Both the position numbers and the translations under genes were made by a program. Below, piece after piece: positions 35,695 through 49,700 of a stretch of DNA of 64,000 nucleotides. Source of the DNA: Cyanoderma ruficeps (lineage: Eukaryota > Chordata > Aves > Passeriformes > Timaliidae). The notes beneath the pieces are model-generated. The model searched no databases. It was given only the letters and a program-made list of their open reading frames with translations, and had not been told where the DNA came from. Within the stretch, counting starts at the first letter, position 1, and every line of letters begins with the position of its first letter. Location: contig VZDJ01007747.1 of NCBI GenBank assembly GCA_008694505.1, positions 6,041,390 to 6,105,389 on the forward strand, read 5' to 3'.

Positions 35695-38600
35695 TTCACC
35701 CAGAACTGTTGGTGTGTGTCTCAACCACCTTTCCTTTGCAACAGAGTCTATTTATTGACTTATACCTGCCTGAGGGAGCTTCTTCCCAGAAGCTGTCGTG
35801 GGCAGTACAATTCCCACCCGGACTCTTTGCAGGCTGATCCTTGACAGGAAACACTTCCTAGCCCCTGAATGCTGTTAAGAACTTCAGTTTTCTTCTGATT
35901 CATCTCTCATCTTCCTTCTCCTCACTGCCCTAACTCCAGACAGGCTCAGCAATAAATAAGGATCTACATATCAAATGTTTACAAACAGGATTTTAGGCTA
36001 CAGATTGAAAATAAAGATATTTGTGAAAACCTTTAAACTAGAATTTTGTTTTATAGCTCAGATTCATAGCTGCCTAGCTTGCATAATCTTCTTTCTACTC
36101 CAGCATCAGTGCTAGGAATTCAGTGTGCTGTGATGCCTTATTTCACAATGGTTCCAGTTGCTTTGAATTTTCTTCCAGTGCCTCTTTCAGCCTCAGTGGT
36201 AAATTTTAGGAAATGGATGAATTGCCATGAAAAAAAAATGACAGCTGCAAAGAGAAAAGCTGGATCTTTTGCAGTGAATTCAGCTACCTTGACTGATGTG
36301 CAGTTTACTGGGCTTTAAGTGAAGCACTTTTGACTGGATGGTTACTAAAGAGCTACTCATGTTTTACCCAGTTCAAGGGGTTGCACAGCAGCTATTCACT
36401 TTGACTTAGTACTTTGATTTATATTAAATGTCACCACACACATATTCTATGAAGTCTGTGATTTTTAAACAAATACCAAATTTGTCTTTAGTATATAAGG
36501 TCTTATTGACACAGATATCTGATGTAGCCAAATATTGGTGGCTCAGATGTATCTATGAGATCTGGGCTTGTTTTCAAGTGTGTTTTCTTAGTCCTGTATT
36601 GGAGAAAAAGGGTTTGTTTTTTATTTTTATATCTTTTATAGCAAGTTATGCTAAGCAGTTTTGAGGGGGGTTGCAATAGGTCTAATTATACTATTGTGTT
36701 CTTAACGAGACAGAAAAATGTTATGTTGCATACAAGTTGTAATTACTGGAAGACTTAAAAGATATATTTGAAGAAAGATTCACTGGTAACAGCTTAAAAT
36801 ATTGTAGCTGCTGCAGAGTTTGCTTTTAATGTTAGGTTGGTTGTATGTTCATACACAATACATCTAGTTACCAAGTCTGACTTAACTAGTAGTTGTCTTG
36901 CTTATGATGTTGAACAAACAAAACAGAGAAAAAAATACCAGGAGATTTTGAGGTTTACTTTCAGTCTTGGTTTTGTTTGTTTGGTTGGTTTTTTTCCTTC
37001 TTTTTGAAGGAATAATCTTGTTGAAAATCTAAGAACTACAGGGTTTGAATGTGTTATCTTGAGCTGAGTGCTGCTGAAGATGAATTTCACCATCCGTCTA
37101 TCCACTTTTTTCAAGGTGGAACATCTTTAGAAGATTGGGGAGGGGGTGAAATCTTACTTTTACCAGAAGAGAATATTCTCCACAAATGTCTGCCTATATA
37201 GAGGCACAGAGGAACATCTGCTACTTTCCCAGTGGTATTATCCTTTTCTTGAGTAGTTACGGACCACAAGGACCACGGAAGAAGGGAGAGAGTTTAGGCA
37301 GACCCTGTTAAGTTTCCATTGCCATGTTTAGGCACTGTTTTGTACTCAGGAGCACTGGAAAGTGAGTCTTACCTTCTAGCTAAAAAAACTTTATTGTTTC
37401 TTTCTGGTAATATGATTCTAAATTGAGATCCTGCATCTGTGCATGTATGGCCTGATCTCTTCTTAAAAGACAGAATTTTGTGGGGTTTCCTCAACAGGTG
37501 AAAACTCTATTTGTAGTTGTTAATTGTTGCATGTGATAGAATATTCCTGCTAATCCAGTGTGGTGCAGTGTTTCGAGTACTGATCATCTTTAACCCTGCT
37601 CAAATATATTTGAAAAAGCAAGTGTATATTCACATGTACCTTGAAGCATGAAAATGCTTGAATCCAAGGGTGACCACCTGTCTCTATTGGAAAAATAAGA
37701 ATAATAAACACCAGAAAATTGGCTTTGTCTTTCTGCCTTATTTTTTAGTGTCAGACACAAATGAGAAACTGATAACTCTTATAGTAAGAGCTGTTGCTTG
37801 AGAGAAGCGAAAACAGAATTATTTCAACTTCCTCTAGTTCATAAGAAAATGTAACTGCTAACTAAAGCATGGAGGTTTGTGCTTGCTGGGAAAATGGTGT
37901 TTGGTGAAAGTCTTTCCTTTCAAGTATAAATTAACTAAAAGTTAGCTAACAAACCTATGCAATAAAGTTCCATTCAAATAGTATATAAAATAGCTGCATT
38001 TAGTAATAATTAATACTGTGTAAATATTCCCAACAATTAACTAAGATATAAAAATCTCTTTAGTTTAAATATTACTTTGTAAGGTCTTACTTTGCTTCAG
38101 CTCTCTCCCAAGGCTTTCAGTTCTATCTCCAGCAAACAGCCAGAATCAATATGCACTCTAATACTGTTGGATCTGCACTTCCAACACAGAAATTTACTGC
38201 TGGTCTGATATGATTATAGCAATAATAAGAGATTGGTGTGCTTCATGGTTGTGCAATTCATGCCTTTCATGGTTGATTTTGCCCTAATCCCGCTAAGTGC
38301 TGTGCAATATTTGTAGAGAGTTACTGAGTGACTGGAAGACAAGTTCAGTTACATGTGGCTCCATTTTGGAATTGATTTAGTTCTCTGGAGATATTAAGTG
38401 AAGATTTATTGAGGGTAGTACAGTTTTCCTTTGAGAGTTAATTGTCTAGCAACAGAGAAATTCTGAGTGGCACTCATTTTTTCTTTTAGAAGATTACAGA
38501 TTCCTAATAATTTTGTACCACCACCTTTTTCTGCTTCTATTGGAACAATTACTCTAGTTCGTCATACTTACAAGCATAGAGTTTCATATTAGTTTTACTG

Positions 38601-39337
38601 GCTGACTTTTCTCAAATATCTGTAAAAATTCTACAAATTCTCTCAGCTTTGACAGTTTTTGCAACAACCATGGCATGTCCACAAGGTCAGCTGTAATACT
38701 TTGGAAATGAGGCCTGGAACATTTCTTTAAATTGTGTTGTAGAAGTCTACAAAGAAATATCATGTCTTTTACCAAATGTTTGAAGACTTGATTTTAGAGG
38801 CTGTAGTTACAAATCATCACAATTTGTATGTCTGACGTGTGGAGGACCTAAAACTGATTCTAGAACCAGATGTTTTCTCCACACTGTTTTAACAGACCAC
38901 TGATTTTTAAACTTCAGGTATAAAGCAGTAAGGTAATATGTATCAGAGTGAGGGTGAGAAGAAGAACTTGATCAAAACCTTATGTGGAAAGGAAGCTGCA
39001 GTTTATAACATTGAAAATAGCAAACCAAATACACAATTAAATAGGGTTGATCAAGATTTATTTCTTGAAACTGTTTGAGTTGGGTTTTTTTTAAATTAAA
39101 GTCACCACAAGATTGTTAGGAAAAAATTGGGCTTGTAGGTTTTAGTATGCACTGCCATTTTGGTAAGTTCTCTGACATTTGAGTTGGAACCATACACATC
39201 CGATTTGTTTAGTTTTTGTTTGGGTTTCATTGTGTTTGTTTGTTTGTTTTCCTTGCTGCGATCACTTGGGACTGAGACACAATGTGTTCTTCAATATCAG
39301 TGATTGTTTTATTAAAACAATAATAAGCTGGGTTTAT
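35695..39337. other. AT-rich noncoding DNA, no gene recognised
   Basis: Nothing recognised. Frames of 60-82 codons have no family signature. A GTTT simple repeat lies at 39233-39250, inside an open frame of 138 codons (39179-39595) that is rich in Phe, Cys and Leu and looks like chance. Confidence 0.65.
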
Positions 39338-39380
39338 TTTTGTTTTCTTCCATGTATTTTGTTTTCTTCCATGTATTTTG
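39338..39380 (+). repeat. Perfect tandem duplication of a 19-bp unit
   Basis: The unit GTTTTCTTCCATGTATTTT occurs twice head to tail (39342-39360 and 39361-39379) without a mismatch, and the match extends a few T to the left. The identity suggests a recent slippage or duplication event, likely polymorphic. Confidence 0.95.
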
Positions 39381-42300
39381 CATCTGTGCATAACATGTTT
39401 TCTCTGGTGCAGATCATAGGACTGCTAAAATTCCAAGTCTTTGCTGAGGAAATCCCAAAATCAATGTTTTGGGAAAATAAGGATCAAGGAGTGGGTAGAA
39501 GTACAGACTCTTATTGGGGAGAGGTTAGATGCAGTGAGGGAACAGAATTATTACCCTTTCTTTCTAGAAAGCTATTAAATTTTCAAACAGCTTGATGCAT
39601 GCTTGGACTTCCTATGTATGTTTTTTAGTAACATAGAGTAGAAACCCACACAATTGTCTTTTACAATTAATTTTTGTATCTTCTCAATGCCGCCAAAAAC
39701 GTATATTGTTTCTTTGCCAGGAACTTCAGAGAAGATGCTGCAGGTTAAACTTCTGTGAATATACTGGAATAAAAACTGGCTTGGTTTAGTTGGTTGAACC
39801 ATGCATTTCCCCAAGTCAGTGGAAACTTGATCCTTTTCTACAGGTGATGTAATTTGTATGACTGGTTGAAGTAATTATATGAAAACTTTGGTTATAGGGA
39901 ATCTGGAATTCAGTGACTTATGACTTTCAAAGTAAAATACATCTTTATACAGCAATCCTCATTTCAAGGCACTAACCCAGATGTGAAGCACTGAATTTTG
40001 TGTATAGTTATTGCAAACACTTAATTGGTAGGATGGGTAGCTTGTTCCTGCAGACCACAGTACCAGCTGGCACCTGCAGAGAATGGCATTGACACTTGTG
40101 TAGGGACAGGTAATAACACTGATTACATTTTGTGCTCATACACAAATACCATACTATGCATAAAAAATTTAAAAAGCTAAAACTCTCCCCAGGTCAAGTA
40201 CCATTCTCTGTTAGTTCAGCTGTGTCCTTTTACAAGCTATCTTTAGTGTTTTCATTGGTTGTGTTCTTAAAAGGCAAACACTGCTCCCTTTGGAGGCAGT
40301 TTCATAATCAATAGACTTCATTACAGGCAATGTTTTCCCTCACTTTGTTCGTTTTATTAACCCTAGATGACTCTTGCAATCTCTTAGGAATCTAATCCCT
40401 AACTCTCTTTGGATCACTTCCATTCCTCAGCCCCCACCCTTATCCCACATAGTTTGGAGATACCACACAATGCCTCCTAGCAAAAACTTTCAGGAATTAA
40501 CTTCTCTTTGCACTGTTGAACAAAGAGTGCATATAATTATTCATCTGATATACTTGCCAAAACTATTGCTTTTTTTTTTCCTTAATGACTTTGTTTCCTA
40601 TTATCTTTCACTACCTGGTCCCATTAGGAACAAAAATATCCTTTTTTTTTTTTTTTTCCCAAACGTTTGGGAGAACAGAGTTCTTCATAGGACTAGGTTT
40701 GGAGGATGCAATAAAGATACAGCTGTGAAGGATGTTAGATTTCCAATTGCTTTCCTAACCAGCACTTAAAATCTCTTGCAATGGGAGAGATACAAAGCCT
40801 AAAGTGATGCAATGTAGTGGAACACTAATTAACCTTTTTTTTTTTTATATTCTTTATTTGCATAATTTAATGGAATAGGTTCTTTTACAAGCACAAGATT
40901 AACTGGAAGTGATTATTGGTATGGAGTGATTTTGATTTTTTTCTTTAGTAATCATGTATGTGAGGATTAGCTCAATTCAACCTGCCTCAGTTCATGAAAG
41001 ATTTTTAAAAGGCGAATCTCAGGTAGTTCACACAAAAGTGCTGTGAGGAAGGTGAACATTAAGCAAGTTTTTTTTCAACTAGAGTACATTTATTACTTAC
41101 ATGAGCCAAAATATTTGCAGGAACATGTTGAAACTCTCATTCTTTTTCTAGCTTGCCGTAAAAGTATATCTCAGTATAATCTTGTTAATGATTTCTGTTC
41201 TTTAATAATATTTTTAAACCAGAAGCCAGTATATCTTTTCTGATGATGGGAAAGATGGTGTTTACTATGGTAGAAAACAGCTAAAATTGGAAACTGAATT
41301 CCTTGAATGTTCACCCAGATGGAGCAAATTATTGGCCTTTCTTTATTTTGTAATTAGAATGTAAACATTGTGAGAGATGTCTCTAACCCTGTGAGAGATA
41401 AGGGTATGCTAAAATTAAAAAGCAGATTTCTTACATTCTACTTGCTTCTGATCAGGTCAGAAAATGGCATAAGCTATGTGTGGCCTGGCAGAGTGGGAAA
41501 CAAACAGTAAATAAACTCTCAGAATCAGTCTTAAAGGTACAGAACACACACAGCACAGACAGAACAGACGATTGGGAATACTGGCATCATAGTCACCCTA
41601 GGACATTAACATAAAAATTATTGTTGGTGTCTGAAGTATTGCATAGTTGCCACAGACCTATCATGACATTTGTTTAGAAGAGGGCAAGAAGCTGCCTTAC
41701 TCAGCGCTGCCAGACAGGGCCACACCCCATACATTCTGCTGCTTAAAATCAGATTCTACAGGTTTTGACATAAAAGCAGTAGTAATTTTTTATTCTTGTA
41801 ACTCTTTATATTGTTTCAAAAGCAAAATTTAATACTTCAGGGGAATTAAAATAAACTCTCCCTGCTCACTCTGTATTCTGAAGTACTCATAGCCCAGGAC
41901 CCGAAGGGATGATCAGCACAGGATTCTGCCTGTGCTGTTCAGTGCCCTGAAGTTATGAATATTTATTAAGAACCAAGCCTATTTCATAATTTACTGCTTT
42001 CTCAATGAACAGATTAAAGTCTAGGAGCATAACTATAGTTAGTGTGATAAGGAGAATTATGACTACGAAGTTTCTACTATATTCCCAATTAACTCCCAAT
42101 ATTTCCTGCTAATTTCAGTTTCCCTCTTGTTTGAAAATATGGATAAGCCTTAACTTGCTCAGCTATTTTCTGATTTTTTTTCCAATGGGCAGGAAAGGGA
42201 AAAGATTAAGATATTTCTTTATTGTGGGATTTAATGCTTAGACCATTATTCCAAAAGTCACTTGTGACTTTTCCTTCAAAGACCAATCTGCTCCTCAGTG

Positions 42301-42546
42301 ACTGAATTCGAAAGGTCACTCAAGATCCTTTAGTAAGTAAGCTGTGTGCATTGATCCAGTTCATAAACTTGTACAAAATATGATTCAGTGTGCATGCTCC
42401 CATGAAATACATGATTAATTATGTGGAAAGTCTTCACCCTGAAATCTGAACGCTGCTGTGTGAAGCAGGAATGAACATTTTATCTCTCTGTGGGCTAATC
42501 ATTTATTTAGAACTTAGAGAAACATCTGTTTGAGGGCAGCAGATGA
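39381..42546. other. AT-rich noncoding DNA, no gene recognised
   Basis: No gene recognised. T runs lie near 40570-40579, 40641-40657 and 40837-40847; the first two fall inside the 131-codon frame 40374-40769, which I regard as chance. An ACAG-rich simple stretch is near 41540-41572. Confidence 0.65.
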
Positions 42547-42624
42547 CCATGGCTCATCCAGCCATGGGACATTAGCATTTCTAAAAAGGTGGAATCAGTT
42601 TATATTCCAAAAAAGAATATAAAC
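42547..42624. repeat. Two adjacent perfect hairpins
   Basis: Hairpin one: CCATGGCT (42547-42554) and AGCCATGG (42560-42567) around CATCC. Hairpin two: GTTTATATTC (42598-42607) and GAATATAAAC (42615-42624) around CAAAAAA. Both stems are perfect. They are about 30 bases apart and neither extends further. No mobile element boundary is visible. Confidence 0.88.
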
Positions 42625-45600
42625 CTTCAAGCCGTTCTGTGAATTAAAAACTGGTGCCAGTTTTAGGTAGTTATCCCTCTTTCCCAATGTAGTCCTGGGA
42701 CGAACTTGAGGTTTTCAAATGGAGAGAAAAAAAAAATAAAGAAATGAGGAGATTGAGAGGAAGAACTGTTAGTTCACATACTGTGCTTCTGCTTGCTGAT
42801 AGCAAAGTAAAAGACAAAGCTCTTGCAATACATGGGCTTGAGTTACCTGACGGAAAAACATGAGCAGCTTCACAAAGTGTTCAGTACACAAAGTGAGAGA
42901 CCATGGGATATGATCCAAAAAACTTAGCTTGATTTTTTTTTTTATTCAATACCCTTGGTTTACCTGCCTTTTTAATGCCTTGTGTATGTTCAGGATTGCT
43001 AATGAATATTTTATTCTTTTCCATTTCAATCCCTTTATGTAAGGTTTCTTCAGAGTAAGAGTAATACACACAATTCTGTTTTACTCAAAGAGATGATTAA
43101 AAAAAACCCAAGCCAACCAACCAACACCAAAGAAAACAAAACGGAAATAATGGATGGTTGGATAATTTTATAGACATCTAAGAAAATTTTTGTTATGCAG
43201 AAGAGGTTCCTTTGTGAAGCTGGAAATACAGGTATGGGCATTCAGAAAAAAATCTATGTCTGGGACATTTCTGGTGCTCAGAAATATATTTGGCACAAAA
43301 ATCATAAATGGGAAAAACAATAAAATATTCTTTTCACATCTGAATTGCAGGAACAAAGATGGATTTTTGAGGGGTTTTTTTTGTTTGTTTGCGACTCTCA
43401 TCTTTAGCCAGACTATTATTTTTCTAGACTATTGCCTTACAGACAGGCTGAGTTCCAGAAGGGACAATTATGATTTATTTCTTTTTGGCTCAGGCATTGG
43501 ACTGTCACACAAGCCTTCTAGAGACTACAGCTGATCACTTATCTAAGGTTTGTATCAATTCTAAAGCTGCATTTATTCTAGTCCAGATGGAGTAAGGCAC
43601 TCATCTGCAAGCTACTTATTTAACAAGCGCCTTCTCTAGACCATATTGACAACTGTAGTATCAACTCTGTCCTTATAGGCCACCATTATAATTGAATATT
43701 TCATCCTTCAAAGTGAGATGATATACATGCTAGTTGTAATGTTACAGCACTTCTGATTGCCCTGCTTATTGGTAGCTTGTTCTGTTCTACCTGATAGGGG
43801 AAGAGAAAAAAACTTCAAACAGGCATGTTTTCAATCAAATCATATCAGATCAAATAAATCCTGTTTTGAAGGTTATTTAATAGTCATCATCTCTGGTGAC
43901 ACTAGAAATGCAAACAAGTGCTCTGGCAATGCTGAAGAATGAGTCATGAATAGAAAAGTTTATTAGTTTGATGGGCTTTTTTTGTAAGTATCAGGTATTC
44001 GTACTACTAGGACATTGTTTTGATATCTCTATGCAGTCTGAGTCCCTGGTAAACATTCAGACTGAGTTTTTAAAATATGTAATAAAGAACAAAGTGGGCT
44101 ACATATAGGTATCTTACAGACCTACATCTCATCTCTCTGCTGTTTCCATGTAATTCTCACTGTCTACACTACTCCTTGCTGCATCATGTGCATATTGTAT
44201 ATTTTCTGGGGGAAATAGCTGAAAATAGTTTTATATTTGGAAGTTTAGAATGCACCATCCACCCTCTGTCTTTGCTGTATGCGTGCATTATATTCTAATT
44301 TTCTCTTGACTGCCAGAGTAATTTCTGTTGTCACTATGAGCAATGCATTAATTTCTCCCCTTAAATGAATTACTAGAGCACTCCAACAGTAATGAGGGAA
44401 GGATATGAGTCTGTGCATCCACTAAGATTTAGGACCCAAGATTTATATCACTATAAGAGGGAAGAGGGTATGTTTCCATGAGAGGGAAGAGCAGCAGAAC
44501 CTGCTATAAGAGTTAAAAAGGAGTATTCATAACAGTGCTGGGTATAAGAGGAAAGGCAATAAAAAGCTGAGCCCTGGCTCTGGATGCAGAGAACCTGCAC
44601 CTGACACAGGAATTTCTGCCAGCAGCGCAATTTGGTTTTACTCTGTAGTCAGGAAGTTCAAGCAGCTGCACAATGATTACCTTAAATGCACACACTCTAA
44701 GGTGGGGGCTACTGATGGTTCTTTCTTTCAGGTGCATCCAAGTAGGAAAAGTCAGTATTTGGGTTTCTCTGTAGCTAAATTGTAGATCTGCCACAATTTA
44801 CTGTACATTTTTCTGCTTTTAAGGTAAATGCTGAACCCAAGAGCAGTGTACATATTTTGGAAAGTAATTGCAGAATAAGGTTTGTGTTCCCTAGTGAATA
44901 TTTTGTGGGCCTATGCAGTGCAGTATCTGTGATTTTTCCTTTTTTTTCTGGTCTGTGGTGGATGTTTTAGTTTTGCTTAGTTTTTACACTCAGGAAATTA
45001 TCCAGGCTAGTGGATACTGCAGCTGCAAAGCTCACTCTGCCCTGAAAGAGAAGAATGCAGAGCTCTTGAACTTTATAGATCCAAATGTATCAAAGGAACT
45101 CTCACTGTCCACATTTGTGTAATATATGATGTATTAAAGGAAAGCAAAATTTTTCTCCTTTCTTCTTACCATTACTAATTTTATCTGGTTTTATCAAGGA
45201 TTAGCAAAATATGAACCTGGATCTACTGCTTAGTTTTAAAAAAAAATTCTGCTCAGGAAAATACCTTAGATTTTTTTTTTTGCAGTCTGTGAAACCTACA
45301 GAAAATCATAGATTTTATTTGGCAATCTTTTATTTGAACTAAAGGAAAGTAAAATAAAGGTAATTTAAATGGAAATAAAAAAGAGAGAAAATGGTGGTCT
45401 GATGGGGTTTTCCAGAGAAAGCAGACTAAAATGTTTGCTTTGGTTTAGCTAAAATAGATTTCCTGACTCTTCCTTAACAGTTGTCTACTTGTGTTCCTTT
45501 TTAAGAACTTTTTGTCTTCTAGATAAGATATTGCATATTTAAACAGCTGTTTTAAAAAAATGGAGCTGATTTAGAAATTCTTACCTTGAATAAATAGTTG

Positions 45601-46749
45601 TAATTGGTTCCACTCTCTCCATGTACTTAGCAGCTTCTTTTACTATTTTTTAGCTCTTAAATGGCTAAGCTGCCAAAAGTATGCACATAACATGTCCTGA
45701 TTCTGGTTTTTTTGACAGTTAAATTACACACAACTAGTATTTTGGCAAATATTAGGTTTTAAAAATTCTGCATGCATCACCCCTGTCTAATACCTAAGTT
45801 AATTATACAAATGAAGAGAAATGGGGCACAGGGAGTAAAATCCTTTTTTTTTTTATTTTGTAAGGCCATTTCCTGTCTAAAAGCAATAAGCAACTATTAG
45901 GACTTCTGGTCGAGAAATGAAGGCACATCTTTTATTTCAGCTTTTGCTAGATTTTAGTACATAAGTGCATTAGCATTTATATTAGATTTTGACTTGTACT
46001 TCTTCCTACCTTGCAGTTCTCCATGGTATGCTTTGGCCATCAGTTACAGTTCAGGATAAGAACTCTGGTTTATTCCAAGCATTCCTCTCAAAATTATATT
46101 CTGCAGTGAAGCTGTTAAGAAAGACAATAGGTACGGCAAAGAGTTTGAGGTACAGATGGGTGTTAAAAACATTGCATGTCCAATTTTTGGGGGTGACCTT
46201 TTGTCAGATTAGGAAGATTACTTTAGAACTGTGTCTTTTTTGAAACAGCATGAGGTTGCTGGGAAAATAAATGTTTACAGGTGTTTGTATTGAAGCAAAA
46301 CTAAATTCACAAACAGCTAAGCTTTGCATCTTCCTTTGTTTTTACACCACCACTGAAAATAAACCTCACACTATCAAAATGAGCAGAAAACCCCCTCTGC
46401 TTTGGGGGGTGGTGGGTTGTTTGTTTCTTCATTTGTTGAAATATTATTTTATTATGTGGAAGAGAAAGAGCAGAAAGAAACTGAGTTTCTGGGAGATGAT
46501 GAGGTAGCTATTTTGGCCTGTTGCTGGCAAAGAACCAAAGAGTGCAGAGGTGGTGGCTGTAGTAAATGATTTTACTTTTTAAATTGCCTTAAAACTAGGG
46601 TTGTCTGAGGAGTTACTGCACCAGAATTGTCTTCACTCATCCTTAGTAAAGGTAGACCTTTTTTCTAGAGGAGATCTGACCGTCTTCATAGTTAAGTTTC
46701 TAGGAAACCTGGACAAAGCTTTATAGGCAAGCTCTTCCAACAGCACAAA
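42625..46749. other. AT-rich noncoding DNA, no gene recognised
   Basis: No gene recognised. Simple sequence includes a T run near 42932-42941, (CCAA)n at 43113-43124, and A or T runs near 43373-43383 and 45270-45280. A possible acceptor followed by an open frame occurs at 45989-46243 (84 codons), but no domain is recognisable. Confidence 0.6.
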
Positions 46750-46767
46750 TAAAAAAAAAAAAAAAAG
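46750..46767 (+). repeat. A16 homopolymer
   Basis: Sixteen consecutive A preceded by AAAT. It resembles a short poly(A) tail, but no retrocopy is recognisable upstream. Confidence 0.85.
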
Positions 46768-49700
46768 CCCTCATTTCTTGGAGGGAGGGATGACCATTTC
46801 TATGGTGAAAAATTGTTAATCTTGTAAGTTTTGAATTCAAATTTTGTAAACATGTAGAACTCCAAACTTATGTTCATGTAAAAGCATTCTGATTTTGCTT
46901 CAGTTATGTTCTCTATAAATGGTTTTATATAAAATGACGATGTGAGAGTCCACAACTTAATTTTGTGTGTGTAGAATTGTGTCAATAGGATTTGGCAGAT
47001 ACTTTGATACATCCAAATATATGGTCTGTGCTTGCTTTAGTCTGATAACTGATAAAAGAGAGTCAGCTCTGCTGTAGTATAGGTAAGTACAGCACTGAAA
47101 TCCATTGAGCTAGACTTCTGCAGCATTAAAGAAGGACCACATCCCATAGGAACAATGTTGATAGCTCATCCGTCATCTTGAGGGTACTGGAGGATATTCT
47201 GTAGTCAGTCAAAAGAATTACTCTGTAAGTTTTGATGAGGATCCTGGATTTTTTTGCTTAAAGGGCCCCACAGGGCCAAACACATACACAGAAAAGGGAT
47301 ATTAATATGAAGTCTTTTGGACATCAAGCACTCTGAATTAAACAGTGCAAAAATGGAGGCAGGGTGGGAAGAGAGGAACAAGATTTTATAGCTGTATTTT
47401 TTATATAAAAGGAAGTTGTTTACTGTTACATAAGAACACAGTACTAAAGGGAGTCTTAAGGCTGTGCAACTGGTGAAAGAGGGATCATTTTCCTCTGCAT
47501 GTTCCCATGACTTTTCTGTTTCTGTGTCTCTGAATATAACAGTGTCAATTTAGCCAGTTTTCATGTCAAAAAAGCTTTTTTTTTTCTAACTTGGAATATG
47601 TGTTCTCTGCAGTGAGAATCTATATCTATATGAAATAGGGAAATGTGTTCACATTGTCAAATTCCAGCTAGAGTCTTAAGCATCAGGCTGTATACATTCT
47701 TTGTTACCTTTCTTTCATGACACTCCAGCTCTGATGTGTCTGGGTATGGGGAATATCCCAGTAAAGCACACAGAGCACACCTCACTCATGAGTCCCATCA
47801 GGACTTTCCCAGATGTGGCCTGAAGGGTGTTCAAGGTATCCTGAACTTTGGGGCATTAGCAGTACCTGGTCAGCTCCTCTGTGCTTAGATGGCATCTTGG
47901 AAGTGCCTTGGTCTTCTTTGAAGGTCTGTGGTACCTGCATGGTAGATTCAGATCCCATGAAATAGAATTAGGTGGGTCTGCTGAGGACCTGAGCCTTGAC
48001 ATCTGCTGAAGAACAGTGCTGTGGCAGGGAAAGCTGTATGTGCATTCTGATACGGATTAAGTGGTAAAATTGATTGAAGGCTTCTGACAGACATGTTAGG
48101 GTGGATTCATTGCATGCTTCAATTCTACTGGAAAATATTCATGAATCTTGCCAAGACATGTACCTGTTAGATTCCCTTCCTCTTTTTAAGTTTTGAGCTA
48201 TTCATGTTACTGCAATCTGAATTTCCACTGATGTTACCTTGCAAGCAAGTAATTCCCAAAAGGTAGGCTGTAGGGGTGAATGAATATTCAAAGACATAAT
48301 CTATATAAACATAAACTCTTCAACAGATGACTAACAGGAAAATTCAAATCTAGTTCTCGACCTAAATTGAGAACTCTTTCTGTTGAAGCTGATGAGTAAC
48401 TGCTGCCATGTTCTTCATTGCTAACTTTGAGTAGAAGGAGCAGCATGAGTGAAATTAGGAGATTCAAGGATCTTTAGTAAAGATATTGCTATATATCAGG
48501 ACACTAGAGTTCAATTAGCATTTATGATATGGAATTTTGTAAGTTAGGTTTTGATCTACTTTGACTAGAGAGTCTTTAACCAGAAACTGTATAGGAGATT
48601 TCACAACAGTTTTGAAATTGTTAAAATGTTTTTCAAAATGGAAAACCAGTTAGATTTTGTTCCAAAAAAGAAGCATAAGAAAAAAAAGCCTGTTTAAACA
48701 GTCTCTGCTGAAAGACCTTCTTATGACTGTGAATAACTATATACACCCTGGAACTGAGAGAGGAAAAGGGCAAAAGGTGGAAGATTCCACCTCTCAAGTG
48801 GATGAACCATATTTCATGGTTCTGGGAGTCACTGTAATAGGGAACCTATTTGTGAAAAGGAGGATATGATATGGAAAAATAGGGCAGGAAAATCAGCTTC
48901 TTGTAAAAAAAAATCTCAGCAGTAAAGGGAGAACAACTAATATCAATATTGGAAACTTGGAAACATCAACTTGGAAAAAGCCAAGAAAGTTGGAGTTTAT
49001 TGTGTAAAGACTTCTGGTATTATGGTAAAAAACGTGTTGCCACTCAGTTGATGTCTTACTGAAGACAAAAAAAAAGCTTTTAATCTGAATAATTGGCAAT
49101 GTGAGCTCATTTTCTTTCCTCTGTTTTTAGCCCACAGAATCCTGTGTATCAAAAAGCTAAAGCTGAAACTGAAAGGGATATGAAAGGGAGGGATCATCTT
49201 TTTTGTTTTTATGTTTCTAAGGCAACTTTCAATGAATGAAGATAATTATTTTTTAAATATCTTCTTTTATTATAAAAGTCTCATGCTTGCTTTAAAAAAA
49301 AAAAGGGTTTCTAGTGCCGGGAAACTTCCTTGTGAGGGGTAGAATCTAAATATTTTGGGTCCTATAAAAGAAGGTAAAGCACAGCGCAAAATGTTACAAT
49401 AATGAGAACTGGCAAAATCCTTACTTTGGATCACAGACTGTTCTGTGTTACTGAATGCAGCGGGCTACCTAAATCATCACCACATTTTTCCAAGCACCAT
49501 GTTATTAAGTAGCAGATGCAGTACTAGAAATGAAAGAATGGGTCATTAAGGTTCTGTAAGGGTGAGAAATGCAGGCTCCATGCAGCAGCAGGTGCCAGCT
49601 GTTGCAGTCTTTTAGGACAGTGGTTGTGGGGATGGTTTTGTAGACATTTCTGATTGGGTTGTCATTAGGAGAGGTGTTACAAATGGATTTGAGTGTGCTA

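Noticed and set aside
39179..39595. 138-codon frame, plus strand
   Set aside because: Phe/Cys/Leu-rich chance frame through a GTTT repeat and a 19-bp tandem duplication; no known motif.
40374..40769. 131-codon frame, plus strand
   Set aside because: Crosses two T runs that give poly-Phe; no family resemblance.
45989..46243. Open frame after an acceptor-like CTTGCAG
   Set aside because: 84 codons without a recognisable motif and with no CpG or other sign of constraint.
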